A DNA stretch of 64,000 nucleotides. Origin: Listeria grandensis FSL F6-0971. GTDB taxonomy: Bacteria; Bacillota; Bacilli; Lactobacillales; Listeriaceae. This document shows positions 34,886 through 44,779 of this stretch, piece after piece. A program made the position numbers and the translations under genes. The notes under the pieces were generated by a model. The model saw nothing but the letters and a program-made list of their open reading frames with translations. It was not told where the DNA came from and made no database searches. Each line of letters opens with the position of its first letter. The first letter of the stretch is position 1. The stretch is from the NCBI RefSeq assembly GCF_000525835.1, contig NZ_AODD01000007.1:31436-95435 (forward strand), given 5' to 3'.

Positions 34886-36859
34886 TTAATTTGATTCTGT
34901 AGAGTTTGAATCTGTGCTTGTCGCTTTGTTCTTATTATTATAGTTGTACTTCGAAGGATCGGTTTTCTTAAAGCCTTCTGGTGTGTAGAAACGAAGCAGA
35001 TCGCCTTGTAAAACTTCATCGGAAAGCTCAAGTTCTTTCGCGACGTTGTCTTTTGTAGCTTTCATGGCATCCGTTTCAGTTGTGATTTCTTCGCCTGTTT
35101 TTTGATTGTAGAACTTGCCGCCAATCATGGAATAAGCAGGCGTTATGAAGTCACCGTTTCGGAATGGTACGACTTGTTTCACGTCTTTAGAAAGCAAATC
35201 GTTACCTAGTTGCACGTAATTTTTCGTATCGGTACCAAGCAAGTGTAACAGTGTTGGCAACATATCGATTTCGCCGCCGTACGTTTCATTGACGCCACCT
35301 TTGACGCCCGGTACATGAAGCATAAATGGTACGCGTTGTGCTTGCGCATTTTGGTACGCGTCATAATCGGTTCCTAAAATTTTGGTCATCGCTTGCGCAT
35401 GGTTGTCAGAAATACCGTAGTGATCACCGTACATAACAATCACCGAATTCTCATATAAACCAGCATCTTTCAAGTACTGCACGAAGCTTTTCACAGACTC
35501 ATCTAAATAGCGAGCCGTTTGGAAATAGCTATCGACAGATGAATCACCAGTCTCAGCAGGTGCTATCGTCGCTTCTTCCGGTGTAATTGGATACGGGAAG
35601 TGGTTCGTTAGTGTAATAAATTTCGCATAGAACGGCTGTTTCAAAGTTTCGATATATTTCTCGGACTCTTGGAAGAACGGCTTATCTTTCAAACCGTAGT
35701 TCGAAACGTCTTTTTCGTTCATGTCATAGTAACTAGCATCGAAGAAATGGTTGTAGCCAAATTGCTTGTAAATTTCATCACGGTTCCAGAAACTCTTATA
35801 GTTCCCGTGGAAAACCGCTGAATCATATCCTTGTTGGCCTAAAATGGCAGGTGCAGATTGATACGTGTTCTTACCTTTTGTAGAGAAGGCAGAACCTTGT
35901 GGAAGTCCGAATAAAGAATTCTCTAGCATCATTTCGGCATCCGATGTTTTCCCTTGCCCAGTTTGATGGAAGAAATTCGTGAAGCTAATCGTGTTCTTAT
36001 CTTTAAAGAACGAGTTGATGAATGGTGTGACTTCTTCACCGTGAAGCTTATAGCCAATCAAGAACTGTTGGAAACTCTCCAAGTGAAGATAGATCACGTT
36101 TTTGCCTTTCGCCTTGCCAAAATACTCTGGGTTAGGCTGGGCATAATTTGATTTCGTATAGTTCAAGACTTCATTGACGTCGCTACTATCAGCGAGGGCA
36201 CGTTGCGTTGAATTTTGTGTACTTTTTACAGCGTCATACAGCTGGAAGTTTGTCATCCCGAGATATTTCACGATATATGTGCGGTCAAACGTACGCGTAA
36301 GCAGTTCCGGACGATCGATTTCCGCAAGACCTAAGTTGGCGAAGAACATTGCCACACCTAGCGTTAGAACGCCTACGGTTTTGCGAGCACGAATACGCGC
36401 TTCTTTATTTGGTTTTACAACTCGGAAAACAAGTAATCCAATCAGGAAAATGATATCCAAGAAGTAAAGCGCATCGGTCCAGTTCATTAAAGCTCCGATA
36501 CTGCCACTTTGTTCCCCAAGGCTTGACGCCTCTTTAATGTTCGGTAGTGTAATAAAATCGCTGAAGAATCGGTAGTACACCATGTTCGCGAACAGGACGA
36601 TGGTCAGCAATAAATCAATAATGATAATCCAGACAAATGAGCGTCTACCTTTTGCGAATAAAGCCAGTCCCATAAAGAACACAGCCGAGCTCAACGGGTT
36701 GATAAGTAGTAAAAATTGTTGCATGGCATTCTCAATACCAAGGTTAAATTCTGTTTGATAAGCAATATACGTTTTTAGCCAAAATAGAATGACGGCTAGA
36801 ATAAAAAATCCGTAGTTCTTACTTAAAAAACGGAGGACTTTATCTTTCCAATCTTTCAT
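34886..36859 (-). CDS. ltaS: Lipoteichoic acid synthase family protein
   Basis: A 657-residue protein. Five membrane helices occupy about residues 12-175, followed by a linker and an extracellular sulfatase-fold domain (250-600). Metal ligand E261 lies in NVIYLHLESFQQ; the nucleophile threonine is T305 in GQGKTSDAEMM; VIMYGDHYGISDNH supplies further ligands. It polymerises glycerol phosphate from phosphatidylglycerol onto the glycolipid anchor outside the cell. The last 30 residues are rich in N, S, T and K. Neighbourhood (srtA next door) fits LtaS (lmo0927-like) rather than the primase LtaP, but that call is by memory. Confidence 0.87.
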   Translation of the reverse strand: MKDWKDKVLRFLSKNYGFFILAVILFWLKTYIAYQTEFNLGIENAMQQFLLLINPLSSAVFFMGLALFAKGRRSFVWIIIIDLLLTIVLFANMVYYRFFSDFITLPNIKEASSLGEQSGSIGALMNWTDALYFLDIIFLIGLLVFRVVKPNKEARIRARKTVGVLTLGVAMFFANLGLAEIDRPELLTRTFDRTYIVKYLGMTNFQLYDAVKSTQNSTQRALADSSDVNEVLNYTKSNYAQPNPEYFGKAKGKNVIYLHLESFQQFLIGYKLHGEEVTPFINSFFKDKNTISFTNFFHQTGQGKTSDAEMMLENSLFGLPQGSAFSTKGKNTYQSAPAILGQQGYDSAVFHGNYKSFWNRDEIYKQFGYNHFFDASYYDMNEKDVSNYGLKDKPFFQESEKYIETLKQPFYAKFITLTNHFPYPITPEEATIAPAETGDSSVDSYFQTARYLDESVKSFVQYLKDAGLYENSVIVMYGDHYGISDNHAQAMTKILGTDYDAYQNAQAQRVPFMLHVPGVKGGVNETYGGEIDMLPTLLHLLGTDTKNYVQLGNDLLSKDVKQVVPFRNGDFITPAYSMIGGKFYNQKTGEEITTETDAMKATKDNVAKELELSDEVLQGDLLRFYTPEGFKKTDPSKYNYNNKNKATSTDSNSTESN

Positions 36860-37384
36860 AATTCACCTCTCCTAAATACTTACTAATTCAAGTATAGTTC
36901 TTTGATTGTCTAATTAGAATAAAAAAAACTGGGTTTCATATGTAAAAAGCATTACGCTAAATCCAAACCCACGTTAACCTAATAGTAACATAACTTTAAC
37001 AAAAGTGAAAACTAAAAAACATGAGTCTAGAGGCTGATATGGTTTAGGAATTGGCTTTCATCAAGGTTTATGGCGGTTTCTTTTGACAAATAATCTGTTC
37101 TATAGACCACGCTAAAAAGATGTATTTACTACGTATAAGTTGAGACGCATATGAAGCGTATTTTGCTGACTGCGTTCGGTATTTTGATTTTGATGTTTTA
37201 CGAAACCAGCTACAGAAGAGAGTCCCTCAAAGTTTTCACAACCTCCACAAAAAAATCAAAAGAGGTTTCTCACTGCGCCCCTAACAAATTTTGTCCGAGG
37301 CTAACGGGCTTTTTTTGCCTTTCATAGTTGCTTTTAGAGCAGAAGCTACTATATAATAGGAACAACAGCAAGGAGGAATAAATA
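36860..37384. other. Gene-poor stretch between the divergent ltaS and srtA genes
   Basis: This 525-base region should hold both promoters. For srtA, TTGCTT and TATAAT with an 18-base spacer end about 25 bases before its ribosome site. On the minus strand TGGGTTT and AAACCCA followed by GTTTTTTTT (36925-36972) make a terminator-like hairpin upstream of ltaS, which would end some unknown short transcript or act in the ltaS leader. A 58-codon frame at 37151-37327 opens like a signal peptide but lacks a ribosome site. Otherwise I see nothing. Confidence 0.5.
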
Positions 37385-38044
37385 TTGAAGAAAACGATTG
37401 CTATTATCATTTTAATTATCGGGTTGCTTCTCGTACTTTCGCCGTTTATTAAGAGCGGGGTTGTGAAGTACCTAAGCGAGCGGGACTCCGTGACGAATTA
37501 CAGTGCAGAAACGATTGAAAAAAATAATAACAGAGACGCCAACTTTGATTTTGCGAGTGTCGAATTACCATCGATGACATCCGTTGCCAAAGGAGCTGTA
37601 GATTACGACAAGAACGCGGTCGTTGGTTCGATTGCGATTCCGAGTGTAGATCTTAGTCTGATGGTATTAAAAGGGACGAATACAGCGAACCTGCTTGCCG
37701 GTGCAACGACGATGCGCGCGGATCAGGTGATGGGAAAAGGAAACTATCCACTTGCTGGACATCACATGCGTAACGGCTCGATGCTATTTGGACCAGTGAT
37801 GAACGTAAAGGAAGGCGCCAAGGTGTATCTGACCGATTTGAAGAACCTTTACACGTATGAGGTAACGAAAACAGAAATCATTAAAGATACAGAAGTTAGC
37901 GTGATCGACAATACGGAAGAGCCTCAGATCACGTTGATTACGTGCGATGTTGCCACTGAAACCGATCAGCGCTTTGTCGCGATTGGGAAGTTAGTTTCAA
38001 CAGAGAAGCTGACGAAAGAGAAAGAGGATAAGTATTTTAAATAA
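37385..38044 (+). CDS. srtA: Sortase A (class A)
   Basis: A 219-residue transpeptidase with an N-terminal membrane anchor (IAIIILIIGLLLVLSP). The catalytic triad is visible: a histidine in LAGHHM (126-127), C187 in TLITCD and R196 in DQRFVAIG. It attaches LPXTG proteins to the peptidoglycan; class A enzymes act as the housekeeping sortase. The start is TTG 37385 behind AAGGAGG. It ends at a strong hairpin. Confidence 0.92.
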   Translation: MKKTIAIIILIIGLLLVLSPFIKSGVVKYLSERDSVTNYSAETIEKNNNRDANFDFASVELPSMTSVAKGAVDYDKNAVVGSIAIPSVDLSLMVLKGTNTANLLAGATTMRADQVMGKGNYPLAGHHMRNGSMLFGPVMNVKEGAKVYLTDLKNLYTYEVTKTEIIKDTEVSVIDNTEEPQITLITCDVATETDQRFVAIGKLVSTEKLTKEKEDKYFK

Positions 38045-38056
38045 GTTTTCATTTAT

Positions 38057-38095
38057 GCGCCTGACATGGAATGTTAATTCTATGCTGGGCGTTTT
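38057..38095 (+). terminator. Terminator of srtA
   Basis: CGCCTGACATGGAAT and ATTCTATGCTGGGCG pair along 15 positions with G-U pairs and one mismatch, then TTTTC. Confidence 0.8.
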
Positions 38096-38204
38096 CTATA
38101 GAAATTCATTTTCGTTAAATAGATCATGACTAATTTTAAAAATTTCCAATTATATGGGTAGCTAAAGTAGTAACTTAAATAAAAGGTGGCAAGGATAGTT
38201 GACA

Positions 38205-38375
38205 ATGAATAAAGAGGTAATTTCCTATACAAAAGGCATTTTAATTTCATCTATAATTTTCTTTTTAGTTTTGAAGTTTGTTTTCAGTAGTACTTGGTTC
38301 ACATCAATTGGTATACCTGTAGCTACTTGTATAATGTTATCTATCACGTCAATTTATAGATTTAAAGAAAAGTGA
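38205..38375 (+). CDS. Small two-helix membrane protein, unknown function
   Basis: A 56-residue ORF starting MNKEVISYTKGILISSIIFF, with two hydrophobic segments (about 10-27 and 34-50) and a basic end (YRFKEK). An AAGGA lies about ten bases before the ATG. I do not recognise a family. It stands alone between the srtA terminator and a second hairpin (38461-38489), so it appears to be its own transcription unit. The layout suggests a real small membrane protein, but coding support is limited. Confidence 0.45.
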   Translation: MNKEVISYTKGILISSIIFFLVLKFVFSSTWFTSIGIPVATCIMLSITSIYRFKEK

Positions 38376-38460
38376 CAGGAAATTTTACATGGTAGAGGAT
38401 ACTTGTTAGGAAGAATGAAGCGCGGCCTTCACACAAATTGAATAGGTACTAAAAATGAGA

Positions 38461-38491
38461 GTATGCCACAAAATCGGCGTGCTTTTTTCAG
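38461..38491 (+). terminator. Terminator after the small membrane protein
   Basis: GTATGCC and GGCGTGC pair (with G-U) around an 8-base loop, followed by TTTTTT. Confidence 0.7.
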
Positions 38492-38566
38492 TCGCAAAAT
38501 CTGTTCTCCCTGTCCATTTTAGTGTATGATAAAAAGGTAAGCTAAATCGAGAGAGGACGTGGTGGC

Positions 38567-39298
38567 ATGAAGTTGACTGTGTTTGGTCATTGGGGCGGCT
38601 ATCCGAAAGTGGATGAGGGAACGTCGAGTTATTTATTGGAAGAGGATGGGTTTAAGCTATTGATTGATGTCGGTGCGAGTGCCGTTTCTATTATGCAAAA
38701 TTATGTCGATCCAAATGAGATTGATGCGGCGATTATTTCGCATTATCATCCGGATCATGTCGCGGATGTTGGGATTATGCAGCATTATCGATTGATTGGT
38801 GGGATGAACAGGGATGTGCCGGTCTTGCCGATGTATGGGCATGAGGAGGATGCGCGTGGCTTCTCTTATCTTTCGATGCCGAATGTGTCGGAGGGTATTG
38901 CTTATGATCCGAGTAAGCCGCTCCATGTGGGGCCTTTTACAATCACGTTTTTGAAGACGGTGCATCCGGTTGTTTGTTATGCGATGCGAATGGAGGCGAA
39001 CGGGAAGGTGTTTGTATTCACGGCGGATTCTGCCTATCAGGAGTCGTTTGTTCCTTTTGCGAAGGGTGCGGATTTATTGATGGCGGATACGAATTTCTAT
39101 AAAGAGTTGGCTGGGACGAGCAAGATTCATATGGCGAGCACGGAGGTTGGCAAACTGGCGCAAGATGCTGGTGTGACGACGCTATTGTTATCGCATTTGC
39201 CGCAGTTTGGGGAGTTGGCAACGCTGAAGTCGGAAGCGGCGTCGGCATTTGATGGACAGATTGTGTTGGCTGAAAAGGGCTTGATTATCGAGTTTTAA
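38567..39298 (+). CDS. MBL-fold metallohydrolase (YhfI-like)
   Basis: A 243-residue metallo-beta-lactamase-fold hydrolase. Zinc ligands are in SHYHPDHVAD, KTVHPVVCYAMR, FTADSAYQESF and the final LLLSHLPQF. The order resembles RNase Z-like single-domain hydrolases such as Bacillus YhfI; the substrate is unknown. The gene precedes lplA by 14 bases in one operon, as in L. monocytogenes (lmo0930-lmo0931, from memory). The ribosome site is GAGAGGACG. Confidence 0.85.
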   Translation: MKLTVFGHWGGYPKVDEGTSSYLLEEDGFKLLIDVGASAVSIMQNYVDPNEIDAAIISHYHPDHVADVGIMQHYRLIGGMNRDVPVLPMYGHEEDARGFSYLSMPNVSEGIAYDPSKPLHVGPFTITFLKTVHPVVCYAMRMEANGKVFVFTADSAYQESFVPFAKGADLLMADTNFYKELAGTSKIHMASTEVGKLAQDAGVTTLLLSHLPQFGELATLKSEAASAFDGQIVLAEKGLIIEF

Positions 39299-39312
39299 GG
39301 AGGAAATAAGGC

Positions 39313-40308
39313 GTGTATTTTATAGATAATAAGAATATGTTAGATCCAACGATTAATTTGGCGGTGGAGGAATTTATTTTGACGGAGCTTGATTTGGACG
39401 AGCCGGTGCTGCTTTTCTATATTAATCAGCCGTCGATCATTATTGGGCGTAACCAGAATACGATTGAGGAAATTAATACAGACTATGTCGCCAAAAATAA
39501 TATCAAGGTTGTGCGTCGTTTATCGGGCGGTGGCGCGGTGTATCATGATGAGGGCAATCTGAATTTCAGCTTTATTACGAAGGATGACGGTGATTCGTTC
39601 CATAACTTTGCCAAGTTTACGCAACCGATTGTAACGGCTCTGAAAAAGCAGGGCGTGAATGCGGAGCTAAAAGGTCGCAATGATTTGCTGATCGATGGTT
39701 TTAAGGTGTCTGGAAATGCACAGTTTGCAACGAAGGGCAAGATGTTTTCACACGGGACGTTGATGTTTGATTTGAATATCGATCATGTGGTGGCATCGCT
39801 GAAGGTGCGCAAGGACAAGATTGAATCGAAGGGCATTAAGTCGGTGCGTAGCCGTGTTGCCAACATTTCGGAATTCATGGAGCAAAAAATGACGACAGAA
39901 GCGTTCCGCGATTTGCTGTTATTGGATCTTTTTGAGGTATCGGATGTGGCGGATGTGAAGGAGTATGTGCTCACGGAAGCGGATTGGGCAAAGATTCATG
40001 CGATTTCTGCGAAGCGTTACAACAATTGGGATTGGAATTACGGAAAGTCGCCGAAGTTTAACTTGGAGCGGACGAAGCGTTTCCCAGTTGGCGGCATTGA
40101 TGTGCGTCTGGATGTCGTGAAAAGTGTGATTGCAGATGTGAAAATTTTTGGTGATTTCTTCGGTGTTGGCGATGTCACGGAAATCGAGGATAAGCTTCGC
40201 GGGGTGAATTACGAGCGCGAAGCAATAGAAGCGGCGTTAAAAGGGACGGATATGAAGCATTATTTCGGTAATATAACGATGGAAGATTTTTTAGATTTAG
40301 TGTATTAA
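39313..40308 (+). CDS. lplA: Lipoate-protein ligase A
   Basis: A 331-residue ligase of the biotin/lipoate A/B protein ligase fold. It has QPSIIIGRNQNTIEEINTDY, VVRRLSGGGAVYHDEGNLNF and the KVSGNAQFATKGKMFSHGTL lipoyl-AMP pocket, plus a C-terminal accessory domain (about 245-331). It activates free lipoate with ATP and attaches it to E2 subunits. Listeria are lipoate auxotrophs that depend on such ligases, so the gene is likely important. It starts with GTG at 39313 behind AAGGAGG. Confidence 0.92.
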   Translation: MYFIDNKNMLDPTINLAVEEFILTELDLDEPVLLFYINQPSIIIGRNQNTIEEINTDYVAKNNIKVVRRLSGGGAVYHDEGNLNFSFITKDDGDSFHNFAKFTQPIVTALKKQGVNAELKGRNDLLIDGFKVSGNAQFATKGKMFSHGTLMFDLNIDHVVASLKVRKDKIESKGIKSVRSRVANISEFMEQKMTTEAFRDLLLLDLFEVSDVADVKEYVLTEADWAKIHAISAKRYNNWDWNYGKSPKFNLERTKRFPVGGIDVRLDVVKSVIADVKIFGDFFGVGDVTEIEDKLRGVNYEREAIEAALKGTDMKHYFGNITMEDFLDLVY

Positions 40309-40316
40309 GTGATGAA

Positions 40317-40353
40317 AAAGAGTGCGAGCCAGATGGTTTGCGCTCTTTTTTTG
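40317..40353 (+). terminator. Terminator of the MBL-lplA operon
   Basis: AAAGAGTGCGAGCC pairs with GGTTTGCGCTCTTT around a 4-base loop, then more T. Confidence 0.88.
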
Positions 40354-40439
40354 GAATCTGGAAAAATGTTAACTTTCGAACGGTGGTATTATTTTCAAAT
40401 TAGCGGGAAATCTGGTATATTAGAGGTAAGAAAACTTGT

Positions 40440-40468
40440 TTGACAGTTTTCGATTTACTTCATATCTG
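40440..40468 (+). promoter_or_regulatory. Likely promoter of the glycogen operon
   Basis: A perfect TTGACA (40440-40445), a 17-base spacer and TATCTG (40463-40468), 70 bases upstream of glgB. Confidence 0.5.
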
Positions 40469-40537
40469 AACACGGCAGAATGATTTTTTGTTTTAAGAAA
40501 GATAAAAAAACAGATTATTCAAAAAGGGAGTGATGAA

Positions 40538-42499
40538 GTGAGCAATAAATTGCAGATCGGAAACATGTCAGAAGCGGATACATATTTATTTAATACGGGG
40601 AATCATTTTCAAAGTTATCAGCTTATGGGATGTCAGTTTGCAGTGGATGCGTCTGGGAATGAGGGTTTTTCATTTCGAGTTTGGGCTCCGAATGCGCGTG
40701 AAATTGCCATCGTGGGTGATTTTTGTGATTGGGAGACAGGATTGAAGTTAGAGAAAAAGGGGGAAACGGGGATCTGGGAAGGGTTTTCGCTTTCGGCAAA
40801 GCATGGACAGCATTATAAGGTACTCGTTGTGGATCAAAAGGGGCATCAGAAATTGAAGATGGATCCGTACGCGTTTTCGTTTGAGACACGACCAAAAGAT
40901 GCGGCTGTTGTGACGAAGTTGCCTGATTTTAAATGGTCGGACGGACGCTGGATGGCCAAACGAAAACGGAAATCGGTGTATGAGGCACCACTAAATATTT
41001 ATGAGGTACACGCTGGATCGTGGCGCAAGCCGAAAGACTCAGATGTGGAATTTTATACGTTTGGAGAGTTGGCGGAGATGTTGATTCCGTATGTGGTGGA
41101 GATGGGATTTACGCATATTGAGTTTATGCCGCTCATGGAACATCCGTTAGACGCGTCATGGGGCTATCAGATCACGGGTTATTATGCGTTATCGGCGCGT
41201 TACGGGAGTTTGGAGGAATTTATGGGCTTCGTGGATGCCTGCCATGCGGCGAACATTGGTGTGATTATGGATTGGGTTCCAGGCCATTTTTGTAGAAATG
41301 ATAATGCGTTGGCCTATTTTGATGGGACGCCACAATTTGAGTATTGGAAGTCGTTTCAGGCGGATAATGTGCGCTGGGGGACGCTCAATTTTGATTTGTC
41401 AAAGGCCGAGGTGCACAGTTTTCTGATTTCGAATGCGTTGTTTTGGATTGAGATGTGTCATTTGGATGGATTGCGTGTCGACGCGGTGTCGGCGATGATT
41501 TATTTGGATTATGATGAGGGGTATTGGGAAGCAAATGAGGACGGGAACAACTTGAACAAGGCTGGCATCGCTTTTGTGCAAAAGTTGAACACGGAGGTTT
41601 TTAAACGGTATCCAGATTTGTTGATGATCGCAGAGGAAAGCACGGCGTATCCGAATGTGACGATGCCGGTGGACGCGAATGGGCTCGGCTTTAATTATAA
41701 GTGGAACATGGGATGGATGAACGATATTTTGAAGTTTTTCGAGATGGATCCGTTGTTTCGTAAGGACCATTTTAACCTTGTCACGTTTTCGTTTATGTAC
41801 ATGTTTAAGGAAAATTATATCTTGGCGTTGTCCCACGATGAGGTGGTGCACGGCAAGAAATCGATGATGCACAAGATGCCGGGTGATCGATATAACCAGT
41901 TTGCTGGTCTCCGAACGTTAGAGGCATTTTTGATGACTCATCCAGGTAAAAAGTTGAATTTTATGGGTAACGAGACGGGGCAGTTTTTGGAATGGAAGTT
42001 TGCGGAGGAATTGGAATGGGCCGATTTGAAACAAGATTTGAATCATCAGTACCAGTTCTTTGTGCAGACGCTAAATGAGTTGTATGTGGATCATCGTGCG
42101 CTATTTGAGCAGGATCATGTGCCAGAAGGAATGGCGATTTTGGATGCGGATAATCGCGATGAGTCGATTTTGACGTTTATTCGCCAGGGTGTGAAGCCGC
42201 GTGAGTTGCTGATTGTGGCGTGTAATTTTGTCCCAGTAGAAAGGCAACACGTGCGGATTGGTGTGCCTTATGAGGGCGTTTATACAGAATTGCTGAATAC
42301 GGAGTCGCGTGAGTTTGGTGGAACGTGGGATGTCGCGCAACCGGAAATGCGTACGATGGATGAGGGACATAATGGACAACCATTTAGTATAGAAGTAATC
42401 TTACCAGCGATGAGTGTACTGATTATTAAGCCGAAACGAATAAAAGGATATAAAAAGGGCGGTGAAAGGGATTCGTTAGTAAAAGGCGGACCCAGATAA
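40538..42499 (+). CDS. glgB: 1,4-alpha-glucan branching enzyme
   Basis: A 653-residue GH13 enzyme. An N-terminal CBM48-type domain ([20 protein letters not shown]) precedes the catalytic barrel. Visible are [20 protein letters not shown], the nucleophile aspartate in [15 protein letters not shown], the acid/base glutamate in [10 protein letters not shown] and [15 protein letters not shown]. It introduces alpha-1,6 branches during glycogen synthesis. It starts with GTG at 40538 behind GGGAGTGATG. It is first in a six-gene operon, its stop overlapping the glgC start. Confidence 0.92.
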   Translation: MSNKLQIGNMSEADTYLFNTGNHFQSYQLMGCQFAVDASGNEGFSFRVWAPNAREIAIVGDFCDWETGLKLEKKGETGIWEGFSLSAKHGQHYKVLVVDQKGHQKLKMDPYAFSFETRPKDAAVVTKLPDFKWSDGRWMAKRKRKSVYEAPLNIYEVHAGSWRKPKDSDVEFYTFGELAEMLIPYVVEMGFTHIEFMPLMEHPLDASWGYQITGYYALSARYGSLEEFMGFVDACHAANIGVIMDWVPGHFCRNDNALAYFDGTPQFEYWKSFQADNVRWGTLNFDLSKAEVHSFLISNALFWIEMCHLDGLRVDAVSAMIYLDYDEGYWEANEDGNNLNKAGIAFVQKLNTEVFKRYPDLLMIAEESTAYPNVTMPVDANGLGFNYKWNMGWMNDILKFFEMDPLFRKDHFNLVTFSFMYMFKENYILALSHDEVVHGKKSMMHKMPGDRYNQFAGLRTLEAFLMTHPGKKLNFMGNETGQFLEWKFAEELEWADLKQDLNHQYQFFVQTLNELYVDHRALFEQDHVPEGMAILDADNRDESILTFIRQGVKPRELLIVACNFVPVERQHVRIGVPYEGVYTELLNTESREFGGTWDVAQPEMRTMDEGHNGQPFSIEVILPAMSVLIIKPKRIKGYKKGGERDSLVKGGPR

Positions 42500-43644
42500 T
42501 GATGAAAAATGACATGATTGCAATGATTTTAGCAGGTGGACAAGGCTCAAGGCTCGGTGATTTAACGAAGACAATGGCAAAACCGGCTGTCTCGTTTGGT
42601 GGGAAATACCGGATTATTGATTTTTCGCTCAGTAATTGTTCGAATTCGGGGATTGATACGGTCGGTGTGGTGACACAGTATCAGCCACTGGAGTTGAATG
42701 AACATATTGGAGATGGTTCTTATTTCGATTTGGATTATAAGAGTGGTGGCGTGACGATTTTGCAACCGCATCTCAGTTTAGAAGGGGAAAAGTGGTTTAA
42801 AGGAACGGCGCACGCGATTCATCAAAATGTGAGTTTCATTGATAGTCATGATCCGGAGTATGTATTGATTTTGTCGGGGGATCATATTTATAAAATGGAT
42901 TACGAGAAAATGCTCGATTACCATAAGGCGAAAAATGCGGCGTTAACGGTTGCGGTTATTGAGGTGCCAATGGAAGAGGCATCGCGATTCGGAATTATGA
43001 ACGTGGATAATACAGAGCGAATTATTGAATTTGATGAGAAACCAGCGGAGCCGAAAAGCAACTTGGCATCGATGGGGATCTATATTTTTAAATGGAGTCT
43101 TTTGAAGCAATATTTGAAAGAAGGCCAGACGAAAGATATTGATATGAGCGACTTTGGTAAAAATATCGTACCGGCTTATTTGAATAATGGAGAGCACATT
43201 TTTGCGTATCGGTTCTCTGGGTATTGGAAGGATGTTGGAACGATTTCGAGCCTTTGGGAGGCAAACATGGAGTTTATCGATCCATGTCATGAGCTCAATA
43301 TCCGCGACCGGGAATGGCGGATTTACTCGAAAAATCCAATCGCGCCACCGCAACATATTACGAAACAGGCCGATGTGAAGAATGCTCTAATCGTCGATGG
43401 TTGTTATATTAATGGTCAGGTGAAGCATTCGATCTTGTCGCAAAATGTCAAAATTGGCGAGAATAGTGTGATTGAGGATAGTATCATCATGCCAAATTCG
43501 GTGATTGGGAAAAATGTGGTGTTAAAACGGGCGATCGTTGGGGAAAATGCGGTTATTGCGGATCATGTGGAAATTATAGGTGGGGACGAGATTGAAGTTG
43601 TCGGCCACCATGAGATGATTGGAGTGTCGGAAGATGAAGGCTAA
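42499..43644 (+). CDS. glgC: Glucose-1-phosphate adenylyltransferase, catalytic subunit
   Basis: A 381-residue nucleotidyltransferase. The N-terminal Rossmann-like domain opens [20 protein letters not shown], with [26 protein letters not shown] and [10 protein letters not shown]. The C-terminal part is a left-handed beta-helix of hexapeptide repeats. It makes ADP-glucose from Glc-1-P and ATP, the committed step. The catalytic residues seem complete, unlike the GlgD paralogue next to it. The start overlaps the glgB stop (TAATG); ATG 42502 is an equally possible start. Confidence 0.92.
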   Translation: MMKNDMIAMILAGGQGSRLGDLTKTMAKPAVSFGGKYRIIDFSLSNCSNSGIDTVGVVTQYQPLELNEHIGDGSYFDLDYKSGGVTILQPHLSLEGEKWFKGTAHAIHQNVSFIDSHDPEYVLILSGDHIYKMDYEKMLDYHKAKNAALTVAVIEVPMEEASRFGIMNVDNTERIIEFDEKPAEPKSNLASMGIYIFKWSLLKQYLKEGQTKDIDMSDFGKNIVPAYLNNGEHIFAYRFSGYWKDVGTISSLWEANMEFIDPCHELNIRDREWRIYSKNPIAPPQHITKQADVKNALIVDGCYINGQVKHSILSQNVKIGENSVIEDSIIMPNSVIGKNVVLKRAIVGENAVIADHVEIIGGDEIEVVGHHEMIGVSEDEG

Positions 43645-44779
43645 TAAAATTTGTGGGATCTTAAATTTGTCGGAAATTAAAGAAGGATTACAGCCTTTGA
43701 CGAAAAACCGGCCTCTTGCTGCGATGCCTTTTGCGTGTCGTTACCGGTTGGTTGACTTCCCGTTATCGAATATGACCAATGCGGGAATTAATACGATTGC
43801 GATGTTTTTGAACGAGAATAATCGGTCGTTGTTTGACCATATTCGAAGTGGTAAGGAATGGGATTTGAACACGATGTATGGCGGTTTGTTCGTATTTGAT
43901 GAGCGAAATGCGGATGACTTTTCGCAGGAGAATTATGATAATAGTCTGAACTTCTTGACGAAATCGGCGACGGAATATGTCGTGATAATGGGCAGCAAGA
44001 TGATCTGTAATATCGATTTAAAGGCAGTTTTACAGCATCATAAGCAGCAGGATGCGGATGTGACGGTCGTTTATAAACGAATTGCGACACCGATTGAGCC
44101 TTTAGATCATGAACATTTGACGACGTTTGAACTCAGTCCGGAAGGTGCGATTTTGGCGAATACGGTCGTTGAGAAAACAGAGCAAGTGGCGGAGCACAGC
44201 GCGCTTAGCTTGGAGATCTATTTGTTGAAACAGGAGTTGTTGGTAAAACTGCTTGAAAATTACCGGGAAACAGGTCGGGATTTCTCGTTGGATGCGGTGA
44301 TGAAGCAGGCTGTGGAGCACACGAATGCCAATGGTTTTGAGTACACGGGCTACATGCGCCAAATCTATTCGGTGAACTCGTATTTTGAGGGGAATTTTGA
44401 TATGCTGGATGACCGTGATTTAACGGGATTGTTCCAAGAAAATCAAAAAATCCATACGAAGGCTAAAAATGAGGTACCGACGTTTTATGCGGAAGAATCG
44501 GATATTACGGATTGTCTTGTTGCCAATGGTTGTTTGTTGCGGGGAACAGCGACGCATTCGTTGATCTTCCGGAATGTAACATTGGATGCGGGTGCAGATG
44601 TGAAGCATTCGATGATTATGCAGGGCGCGAAGGTTGGTGCGGGTGCTAGGCTAGAGTATGTGATCGCGGATAAGAAGAGCGTAATTGCACCAGGTGTCGA
44701 ATTAATCGGCACGAAAGAGCAACCGATTGTTGTGAAAAAAGATGAACAGATTGAGGCCAACAGAGGAGCGGAAGTGTAA
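43634..44779 (+). CDS. glgD: Glucose-1-phosphate adenylyltransferase, GlgD subunit
   Basis: A 381-residue paralogue of GlgC. The usual G-G-x-G-x-R nucleotide loop is replaced ([20 protein letters not shown]), and only [20 protein letters not shown] is well kept, so this is the regulatory GlgD type known from Firmicutes, which modulates GlgC in a heterotetramer. ATG 43634 overlaps the end of glgC by 11 bases and has GGAGTG upstream. A longer frame from 43619 is not needed. Confidence 0.9.
   Translation: MKANKICGILNLSEIKEGLQPLTKNRPLAAMPFACRYRLVDFPLSNMTNAGINTIAMFLNENNRSLFDHIRSGKEWDLNTMYGGLFVFDERNADDFSQENYDNSLNFLTKSATEYVVIMGSKMICNIDLKAVLQHHKQQDADVTVVYKRIATPIEPLDHEHLTTFELSPEGAILANTVVEKTEQVAEHSALSLEIYLLKQELLVKLLENYRETGRDFSLDAVMKQAVEHTNANGFEYTGYMRQIYSVNSYFEGNFDMLDDRDLTGLFQENQKIHTKAKNEVPTFYAEESDITDCLVANGCLLRGTATHSLIFRNVTLDAGADVKHSMIMQGAKVGAGARLEYVIADKKSVIAPGVELIGTKEQPIVVKKDEQIEANRGAEV

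Noticed and set aside
37151..37327. A 58-codon frame starting MKRILLTAFGILILMF
   Set aside because: The first residues look like a signal peptide, but there is no Shine-Dalgarno sequence, the rest has no protein-like pattern, and its end overlaps the srtA promoter region.
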